Source: Channallabes apus (Eukaryota > Chordata > Actinopteri > Siluriformes > Clariidae). From it: a stretch of DNA of 64,000 nucleotides. A program made the translations under genes and the position numbers. The stretch is taken from NCBI GenBank assembly GCA_030522415.1, contig CM060109.1, positions 3,998,655 to 4,062,654 on the forward strand, in the 5' to 3' direction. The notes under the pieces are model-generated. The model made no database searches and was not told where the DNA came from. It was given only the letters and a program-made list of their open reading frames with translations. Numbering within the stretch: the first letter of the stretch is position 1; each line of letters starts with the position of its first letter. This document shows, in pieces, positions 23,330 to 33,400 of the stretch.

Positions 23330-23850
23330 TAAATTTCTTTTTGTAATTCAGTGTTTTTTATTTGTTTTCAAAATATCATACAAGTTACATCAAACAAGAA
23401 AAAGTATCAAACAAATTTTGCCCCCCTCAGCCTCCCTCCACCCGTCTCCCCACCCATCACACTTCAGGAATTTAAGGGGGGAAAAATGAATAGTTTAAAT
23501 ATCCAAGATACAGTTCTTCCACATAGATAAAATGGCGTGATTTGTCCGTGTTGAATTTGTTGTTCCAAATATAATATCTCAAGTAGAGAATGTTACCAAT
23601 GTTTAATAGAAAGGTCATGTGGAGGTTTCCATCACTGAACTAAAAGTTTTTTTGCAGCAGTCGAGGCAGCTAACCAATTTCCAGTCCTCTTCCTTTAGAG
23701 GAAACTGAGAGTTGTCATTCAGCAGTAACAGAACAGGATCTTTGAGGTTCTATACAAGATTACTGGAATTTGCTTTCCCAAGCACCTTATCCCAGAAATC
23801 TTGCACATCTGGACATTCCCAAAGCATATGCATCAGCGCGCCCAATGTTT
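23330..23850 (-). pseudogene. L1-type LINE 3' fragment
   Basis: The minus strand encodes, through several lesions, a CPDVQDFWDKVLGKANSS-like segment and LLLLNDNSQFPL (23840-23700), the C-terminal region of L1/Tx1-type ORF2. The rest is AT-rich 3' sequence. No catalytic part remains. Confidence 0.6.
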
Positions 23851-23854
23851 TAAT

Positions 23855-25440
23855 TTTTAGATTTTATTTAAAAATAAATAAACAAATAAATAGAACAAAT
23901 TAAATTATTCCATTCATATTTTCCATTTGTAAAATAGCATTAAAAATCACGTATTGAGCGATTAAAAACAATACAGGGCATGTTATGATAAGGAAACTTT
24001 CTATCTCTTCCATTCCAGAAAAACGGTAAAAATGTCAATTTTGGAATCAGAAGCTCAGTGGCCCGAGCACATAATAATCTTTGTATGATAAAATGACTCG
24101 TGGCATGAATCACGAAGCGCTTCAGTTTCAAATAATCATTCAACGCTGAGCCCAAGCAGCAAAATAACATGAAATTAATAATAAAAAAAAAAATACTTAT
24201 GGTGCTTTTTGCTGTTTATGTCCAATAGTAATAATTCTTTAATTATTAATAATTAAAGCTGCGCACATCGCGCACTTTCACTTCTCGCATTCACTTTTTA
24301 AAAAAATGCAGTGTTTAATCAGCAAGTATATGTCGCCTCTCTTTATGATAGATTTATGATAGATGAAGTGTGTACCAACAGCATAACACAATGCATGTGT
24401 GTGAATGGCTGAAATGCGGTTATGAATAAGCCTTTTAGTGAATGTAAAATGTTCGCGTGAACCTGCTACGAGATTTATAAGATTTATGAGAGATTTATAA
24501 GAGATTTCTCTTTCCTAGGAATACAACAAACAATTTTATACGTGTTAAATAAGCGCCGTCTTTGCGGCGCTGTGTGAAATGCACGCCGACGTGAGCCGCC
24601 TTATTTCACTCATGATATACTAACATTTTTGTAGTGGACCACGCGCACACAAGCCTGGCAGAAGTAATGATTAACTAATGATTTTGAATACGTCGGGGAA
24701 AACATCAAGGAAACTGACTGGCCATTTTAATAATTAATTGATGTGGCGTTTCGGGTTCATTTTATGATGCGCTCAAGTTCACCGAAACCGATACAGAATA
24801 GCGCTGTATATCTTATTTTATAAGGTTTTTGCCGGTGGTGGTACAGCGCAACGGGGTGCTGGGATGTAAAAATGTAATTGTAATTTGTTAAAACATTTTA
24901 ATTATTTATTAAAGAACATTATAATGATCATAACAGCCTCCTGCATTTAATTCTTATATTAACGAAAAAACACATCGACATCTGCTGACGCACTAGAACG
25001 TCCTGACAATGTTGGAATTTTTATGGTCATTTAGATTAGTTTATTTTAGTTAATAAATCTATTACAAAATTAAAGATAAAAAAGATCGATTTTCTAATTA
25101 CATAAGATAAAATCTAAAGGCTCACTGTGTTAACATTTACTTTGCTTAAATTCGATCATAATAAGATATAATTTAATTTGAATTCTACATTTGTACTGTA
25201 ATTTTAGTTCTGTGATTATGAATTCGTTTAACTACAATGTTTCACTTGATTTTATCCGCTACTATGTGCAGAGCTGCGGCTCATTAATCCTTGAGAGAAT
25301 GAATTGATGAACGAGGCGTCAGTCTATAGTTATATAGCGCCACTCAGTGGTAAATGCTAGCAAACACACAAACAAATGTCGCCACCGTGAGGCGTGGCGG
25401 TAAAACCAGACTACTGCATGAGTAACTACTGTACAATAAT
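23855..25440. repeat. Unclassified repeat R, copy 3 (1.6 kb)
   Basis: Aligns by eye with 43620-45305 across its length, from ATTTTAGATTTTATTT through GTCTATAGTTATATAGCGCC to the sequence before a TAC triplet run (25478). No reading frame is conserved between the copies. Confidence 0.8.
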
Positions 25441-25602
25441 AATAAGTATAATAACAATAATAAATTCGGAGCACTACTACTACTACTACTACTAAAAAAA
25501 ATAAAAAAATACTGAATGGAAAAAGTGCAGTCAAAGAACTATCATTGAAGGAGAGAAAAAAATTAACAAATACATATCAGTATTTACAGTTTGAGCTCGA
25601 CA

Positions 25603-25780
25603 CGTTTATCAGCTCTGTCGCTTGCTGTCAATGGGAGCCTAAGAGAGATAAGACACACAATACTTCAGATTGATGCACGACTGCCCCTACAGGTAATGAA
25701 GGGCATTTTCACAGTTTACCGCGCAAAGCCACAACAAGACGCGGGATCCCTTTTCTCGAAACGTGCTTTCTTAATGGCCA
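25603..25780. repeat. 180-bp repeat, copy 2
   Basis: Inverted partner of 11991-12163. Here it is followed directly by the TIR transposon starting at 25781. Confidence 0.75.
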
Positions 25781-27666
25781 GGGCCCGGTTTCTCGAAAGC
25801 TTCTTATCTCTAAGTAGTTCTTAAGTCGTACCTTAACCTCTCTCTTAACTTTATGGCGCATTTCTCGAAACGTTCTTACGCTAAGTATCTCTTAGCTAAG
25901 TCAGACGTTCGTAAGGTTGGTCTGGACCAACCTTAACTCATACTTAGCGTAGTTTCAGCTCAAGACGCTAGTCGCCGCCACTGAGCAGCAGTCTTTATAA
26001 ATCAGCGGTGTATGCAAACACATTATGGCACGTTATCAAAGTCGTATTAATGATGGAATATACTGTAGACCTGTTTAAGAATGTTATTTTATTTGATATC
26101 AGAACTAATAGAGTGACTTTTAATTAGCCTATTTCATAATGTGACTAATGCATTAAAATTGCCAATCACAATTAATATTAAACAGGTGGCGAACAATTAG
26201 GCAGCGATACAGCGTGGTGTTGTGTTAAACTGAAGACGGCGCGGTCCGTGGAGCCGTGTGGGTCATGTACATTTATCCTTTAGACAAAACTTCAGCCCTT
26301 TTCATATTTTCCCCGTGGTCGTTATTAAAAAATATATAAAATAAACGTTTTGCCTTTCAAGGCAACAGATTATGGAGCTTCTTGAGCTGCGCGTGCCAGA
26401 CCAACGCCTCGTACTTACTGTACTTACTGTACACTCCCCGTCCCGATGTCCAGCTGCTCGCTGCTTTCTGTTTAAAATATGTTTCATTGCTCATTAGCCA
26501 TTATCCATAACTTTATGGGTTTTTCTTTTGACACGTTTTATTTTTATGAAATTTGATTTAGTTAAATGAGAAAATCACCTTTGGAGTTTCAAACCCCGCA
26601 TCCATTCATGTTTCTGAGTGATTGTAATGTTTAATACCCCTACAGTATTCACTCATGCGGTGTGACTCGGTGTGAGATGCGGTGTGTTATACCCCTATCT
26701 CACCTGCACGGTCTCGCGCTGTGGCCGTAGGCTTGATCATGATTCACCCCGAGTTTTTGCGCTGTGATTACGTTTTCATCTTTCCGCGTGAAAAATTCAA
26801 CGTTTAATTTTTTGCTGGTCCTCGCGGAAGCTTGCAGACTTTGCAGAACGTCGCGGAACGTTAAAGGAACGTGGTGGGCAATCGCGCCAGCTCACGGAGA
26901 TGAGTCCGGCCACACAGGTGAGAGAGGGGTATTAGGCATCGTGATCCGCCTCGAGTGACCGGCGCCCGGTCCGCGAAGATCTGCCAGGTCCGCGAGCTTC
27001 CACATGTTTATTTTTTTTGCGTGGTAAAATGGAAACGTAATAACAGCACCAAAACTCGCGCTGAATCATAATGAACCGCACTTACGGCCCCGCGTGTGAG
27101 ATAGGGGTATTAAACCTCCACCCTGTCATCTCATCGTATTCATTCCATAAGTGCGCTATACAACCCCAACAACTGACACTTCACATTGTTTCTGAAGCTG
27201 GTGAAGAGTGTTATCAGCTGTTTGTCCATCAACTATGATTGTAAAACCCCGTTCGTTTCACGGCCACATGTTACATGAAAATATTATATATTATATTATT
27301 ATATTAATTAATATTAATTTATATATTTGTCTATTATGACATGTTATTGTTAAGTTAACACATGTCGAAATAAACGCTATTAAAAGAATTTAGTGCAATG
27401 TTTAATTTGCATAGAAAGTGCCGTCTTTCTTAACACTGTCATGCAAAAGGAGTCAAAAATCGATTCCAGAGCCACCGATGTCCGCTAATTCAGGACCTTC
27501 ACTGTAGACAGCGCCGCGTAACGTCGGACGTAAGAGGCAGCGACTTAAGAAGACTCCTAAGAGACAGTTCGAGAAATACACTTAGAAAAGTTATCACTTA
27601 ACGTAAGATATATCTTAAGAGTCTTCTTAGCGCGCGAATAGTGTGCGTTATCGAGAAACCGGGCCC
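25781..27666. mobile_element. TIR DNA transposon, non-autonomous (ISL2EU/Harbinger-like)
   Basis: The ends are inverted copies of GGGCCCGGTTTCTCGA (left at 25781, right ending at 27666), each followed by related CTTAAG-rich subterminal sequence. The 1.9 kb interior has no transposase reading frame. The right end stops 13 bp beyond the PRDM9 stop codon, so the element forms most of any PRDM9 3' UTR. The superfamily is suggested only by the terminal sequence style; the target duplication is unclear. Confidence 0.65.
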
Positions 27667-27679
27667 AGATCTGTATGTC

Positions 27680-29451
27680 TCAGCTGTGAACACGTTGGTG
27701 TCGTTGGAGAGTACCTGGTCGATTAAAACTTTTCCCACACTGTAAACACCGATATGGCCTCTCTCCTGTGTGAATACGCTCGTGATTTTTGAGGATACAT
27801 TGCCGATTAAAACTCTTTCCACACTCGGAACACTGATACGGGTTCTCTCCAGTGTGAAGGCGCTCGTGATCTTTGAGATGACTTTGGTAAGTAAAACTCT
27901 TTCCACACTCGGAACACTGATACGGCTTCTCTCCTGTGTGAACGTACTCGTGATTATTGAGATGACTTTGGCGAGTAAAACTCTTTCCGCACTGTGAGCA
28001 TTTATACGGCTTCTCTCCTGTGTGAATGCGTTGGTGTTGTTGGAGATTACTCGGTCGATTAAAACGTTTCCCACACTGTAAACACTGATATGGCCTCTCT
28101 CCAGTGTGAATACGCTCGTGACCTTTGAGGGCATGTTGGTGAATAAAACTCTTTCCACAGTCGGAACACCGATACGGCTTCTCTCCTGTGTGAAGGTGCG
28201 CGTGATCTTTGAGATTACTTTCCCGAATAAAACTCTTTCCACACTCGGAACACTGATACGGCCTCTCTCCTGTGTGTATACGCTGGTGATGTTTGAGGGT
28301 ACGTTGCCGAGTAAAACTCTTTCCACATTCGGAACACTGATACGGCTTCTCTCCTGTGTGAACGTGCTCGTGATTATTGAGCTGACTTTGCTGAGTAAAA
28401 CTCTTTCCGCATTGTGAGCAATTATACGGCTTCTCTCCTGTGTGAATGCGTTGGTGTTGTTGGAGATTACTCGGTCGATTAAAATTTTTCCCACACTGTA
28501 AACACTGATACAGCCTCTCTCCTGTGTGAATACGCTTGTGAGATTTGAGGTTACATTGGTGAATATAACTCTTTCCACAGTAGGAACACCGATACGGCTT
28601 CTCTCCTGTGTGAAGGCGCTGGTGATCTTTGAGGGTACTTTTCTGAGTAAAACTCTTTCCACACTCGGAACACTGATACGGCCTCTCTCCTGTGTGAATA
28701 CGCTGGTGATGTTTGAGATTACGTTGCCGAGTAAAACTCTTTCCACACTCGGAACACTGGTACGGCCTCTCTCCTGTGTGAATACGCTCGTGATCATTGA
28801 GATTACTTTGCTGAGTAAAACTCTTTCCGCAGTGTGAGCAAATATACGGCTTCTCTCCTGTGTGAATGCGTTGGTGTTGTTGAAGATTACTCAGTTGATT
28901 AAAACATTTCCCACACTGTGAGCAGTGATACGGCCTCTCTCCTGTGTGAAGGCGCTGGTGTTCGTGAAGTGTACTCTGCCGAGTAAAATTTTTCCCACAC
29001 TGTGAGCACTGATACGGCTTTTCTCCGGAGTGAGTGCGCTGATGGACTTGAAGGGTTCTCTGATGAGTAAATTTTTCCCCACATTGTGAGCACTGATACG
29101 TCTTCTCTCCTGTGTGAATGCGCTGGTGTTGTCGAAATGCACTATTCTGAATAAAAGTTTTTCCACACTGTGAGCATTGATACGGCCTCTCTCCGGTATG
29201 GATGCGCTGGTGATCTCGAAGACTACTCTGCACAGAGAAACTCTTTCCACACTGTGAGCACTGATACGGCTTCTCTCCTGTGTGAATGCACTGGTGATCT
29301 TTAAGGTTTCTTCGCTGAGTAAAACTCTTTCCGCACTGTGAGCAGTGATACGGCTTCTCTACTGTATGAATGCACTCATGTGTTTTGAGGGCATTCTGAT
29401 AAACAAAACTCTTTCCACAGTCTGAGCAGTGGTCAAGAGTGTTGTTTGATT
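27680..29451 (-). CDS. prdm9: PRDM9 terminal exon: 21 tandem C2H2 zinc fingers
   Basis: The exon follows the acceptor TTCACTTCCGCAG and runs 590 codons to a TGA at 27680-27682. It encodes 21 uninterrupted C2H2 fingers (C-x2-C-x12-H-x3-H) with TGEKPY/TGERPY linkers; the first linker is TVEKPY. The first finger follows only about seven residues from the splice site. Fingers 7-11, 12-16 and 17-21 are three copies of a five-finger module (420 bp period). Residues at DNA-contact positions differ among modules. The last residue after the final finger is Ser, so the protein ends immediately after the array, as in many PRDM9 proteins. Confidence 0.93.
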
Positions 29452-32400
29452 CTGCGGAAGTGAAAGCAAAAAAGTATCAGAAACTGAACATTTTTGATAC
29501 ATATAAGATTCTACATGAATGAAGACTTACTAATCCGTGGGCCAAGTGACCAAAAAACAGAATCAATGGGTGGAAAGGTTCAGGTCACCAGCATGGATTA
29601 CCCAAAAGACTGGCATAACCAACCTTTATTAGGACTAAAGAACGCTCAGGCTTTTGTTGTAATAGCCTAATAAACAATGTCGCTTTTGCTGCATTATTTG
29701 GATTTACTACATTATTTATTAGCACCTACAATAATGATATACCCAGAATACCCCTAGAGCAGGTGATAGATTGTTTTTCCTGCAGAGTTCCACAAATATG
29801 GAACAAGTGTCCAGGTAAAACCGCTCAAGCATTCTCAGTTATAAGTCTTGATTTAAAATCTATTGGTTTATTTAAGGGTTTATTTTTTCAATAGCTTCTC
29901 TCTAGGGTAAAGGAGGGGATCTTAAACGTCTTGGGAGCTAAAGTCAAGCTGTACATGTTAGTCCTCCTGCCTAATAAGGTGCCAGTGCAGATCCAGACAA
30001 ACCTCAAATTTTCGGCCTTAAATCTAACTTTAACTTAAATCTAACTTTACTGTCATTGATTAAAGCACACGTCCTGACATATACTCATTAACACTAAGAC
30101 CACTGACACATCAAGTAAAGATCACTGCTTATCCTGCTACAGTAGCACTTGATATAGGTTAGAAAATGTTGGAAGCAGGAAAACTAGGCAAGCATAAAGA
30201 TCTGAGGGTCTTTGACAAAGACCAAATTGTGATGACTAGACAACTTTAAAATATAATTGAATAGAACTGAAGTGATTTACAGTAAGTATCAACAGACTTT
30301 ACCATTCGTGGAGCACTTTTTGTTCCACAGGTAGGCGAAGGCAGGACTGAGTTCTTTGGCGTACTCCTCTTCATACCACACTAAGAGCTCCTGTCCTGGG
30401 TTAATGGGTCGACAGCACCGATACAGAATTCCACCTCGACACTGAAATGCCACAAGATTCTGTTGTTCGTTGTTACGAGCGCAATTCACATACCTATAAG
30501 AAAGTGGCAGAAAGGGTGAAAAATTGTGACAGATCAATAAAAAGTATGAGACATATAACAGTGATAAGAATAAGACAAATTCATTATACAAAAATCAGGA
30601 GCTTTAAACTGCGACTAAAAGTTAAGCCTTTATTTGTCAGATATACATTACTACACAGTGAAATTCTTTCTTCGAATGATACAGTACTCTTGGAGCAACA
30701 ATGGCAACCTGGTGGAGCTGGGGCCAGGGGTAGCTCAGTGGTTAAGGCACCAGGAGGTCCCAGGTTCAAAACCCACGACCATCAAGTTGCCACTGTTGGG
30801 TCCTTAACCAGGGACCTTAACAAAGGCCCTTAACACTCAAATTTTTATCTCACTATACATCTAAGCAGTTAAGTCGCTCTGGATACTGGAATCTGCCTGA
30901 TGTCTAAATGTAAACCACCGACCTTACGATTGTTAACTCTGTGCCTTAGCCCTCTGACCTACCACTGTACCAACAACTGGAGTCCTCACCTCATCCAATT
31001 TGCATGCACTTCGCTTGTGGCATCTATGTATTCTTCACACTGCCTGCCCCTGTAGATCTGTAGAAAAACACAGTATATTTCCATTTTTTTATTATTCAAT
31101 GAATGCCTTAAAATTAAATGCGGTGCACAGACACAGGAACAAGAATAAGGACAAATTGTTCCAATATTATGAATGCAGAAATAAATGTTCTTGATCATAT
31201 CTTTAGTTTCGCCGAAAAGTTCTAAAGTAATTTTAAGAAAACTGGATTAGATAAAATCTAACTTTACTGTCATTGATTAAAGCACACGTCCTGACATATA
31301 CTCATTAACACTAAAACCACTGACGCATTAAGTAAAGATCACTGATTATCCTGCTACAGTAGCACTTGATAGAGGTTAGAAAATGTTAGGCATCAACTGA
31401 ACAGTCAGTTCTCAAAGTGTTGGAAGCAGGAAAACTAGGCAAGCATAAAGATCTGAGGGTCTTTGACAAAGACCAAATTGTGATGACTAGACAACTGGGT
31501 GAGAACATCACACGCCTTCCCAGAATGCAGTGGCAGGTACCTACCAAAAGTTGTCTGAGAAAAAGTGGTCCTTCATGGAATTCATGTGGATGTTTTTTTT
31601 GACACAACCCACCTACCTAAACATTGTTGCACAGTATGTATACCCTTCATGGAACATATTCTCTACTGACAGCTGTCTCTTTCAGCTGGATAAGGTTCCC
31701 TGAGGAAAAAAATGTTCATGCATGGTTTAAGGCACATGACAGAGTTCAAGTCAACATGACCTCCAAAGTCATCAAAGCTCAATCTGATCAAGCATCTGTA
31801 TGCAGCCCTGCCGGTGAGCCATTTCTGGCGTCAAAGGGTAAAGATCACCATGTCCAAGTCCCGGTGGGACCATGGAAAGACAACCGCTTCCTTACTGACT
31901 TATGTAAGTGTTGTTCATTTATGTTGTTGCATGTATGTAGCACCTTGGTCATGCTGGTGGTTGTTGATGAAGTGAGCCTTAATCTTCCTCTTGTAGGCTG
32001 CTTAAGCATCCTTAATCCCTCTTTTTTAGGTTGGCTCTTGCAGCATTTTAAAACACCCTGTTGCCAGACCGGTGATGTTTCGGGCCTTGGGGAGTGTTTT
32101 GACCTCCTTTGACATATAGGGCTTCTGATTTGGGTAAACCCTGATTTCCCACCCTGTGACCATACCCAACTGCCATCTCTCCTTCTCTTCTGCGCTCTTC
32201 GCTCCCTCGCTTTCTTTAAAGGCGACATACAGTCTCAATTTTGCATAGGTTAATATGATTCTTTAGGGTCTTAATGAAAAGTTTGTAATATAATTTAATA
32301 AAAAATTACCTGGTAAAAAGTAGCTCTGTTCTCAGCAACCTGTTTCAGTACATGCTCCTTTAAATGTTAATGACCTCTACTGAACCCGCCCCCCAGTTCT

Positions 32401-33271
32401 GTGGGGCGTGTCTTCACAATACAAGTGGGGTATAGCTTTGACAACAGTTAAAAAATATTTAAAAAACAGTTAAAAATTATTTTACATGATGTTAGAATTA
32501 TTTTATATATAAAGGAGTTATTTCTGCTCTCTTGCTCTCTTCCTCATAGATCTGATATTAACGTGTTAAATCTTCCCTGCTGCGATCTTCCTGTCTCCTC
32601 TTGCATCTGTTCATTCATGCTCACCTTCCCATACTCTGTCTCTCTCTCTCCCTCTCCTTCCACCTATCTTCCTCTCCTTTGATTCAAATAAAAATTTTAT
32701 TTGTCACATACACAGTCATACACAGTATGATATGCAGTGAAATGCTTATACAACAGCCAGTGACCTTAAAAAGAAAATAAAAGCTTATACGTAAGGAATA
32801 AATATCAATAAAAAGAAATACTAAAGAAAATAAATTTAACTAGTAAAATAAACTGTACAAATGAGGGCATAATAAAAATATTACAAAATATAGGGGAAAT
32901 ATATCATATATATATATATATATATATCCCTATATTTTGTAATATTTTTATTATGCCCTCATATATAAAATTTTATATGTGAATCTGGTTGAAAAACTTT
33001 TTTGACTTCCCAGACCGGGAATTGAACTCGGGCCGCTGCGCTGAGAGCGCCGTATCCTAACCACTAGACCACGAGGGATTAATGGCTACGTCATGGAAAT
33101 GCTGGGTATTCAACCCGCGACAATATACACGCGAAGCATTGTTTTTTCGGGATCTCACCAGGACATTTACAATGGTTCATTTGTAGTAACATGTCTATAG
33201 CACAGGCGTTTGGTCAAACATATATAAACCGATCTTTTGCTGTTAATAAACAGAGACCTTTCTGACAGACA

Positions 33272-33309
<38 letters not shown>

Positions 33310-33361
33310 CTGAGTCATGGAAATGCCAGGTATTCAACCTAGGACATCATACACACGAATC

Positions 33362-33400
<39 letters not shown>

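Noticed and set aside
27770..28837. Evenly spaced plus-strand open frames of about 100 codons
   Set aside because: They are antisense shadows of the zinc-finger repeats; the 84-bp and 420-bp periodicity comes from the fingers. The array also mimics a CRISPR-like repeat pattern but encodes protein.
31624..32112. 162-codon frame with hydrophobic segments
   Set aside because: It starts in a Tc1 relic and continues into unrelated intron sequence; no signal or domain supports a gene.
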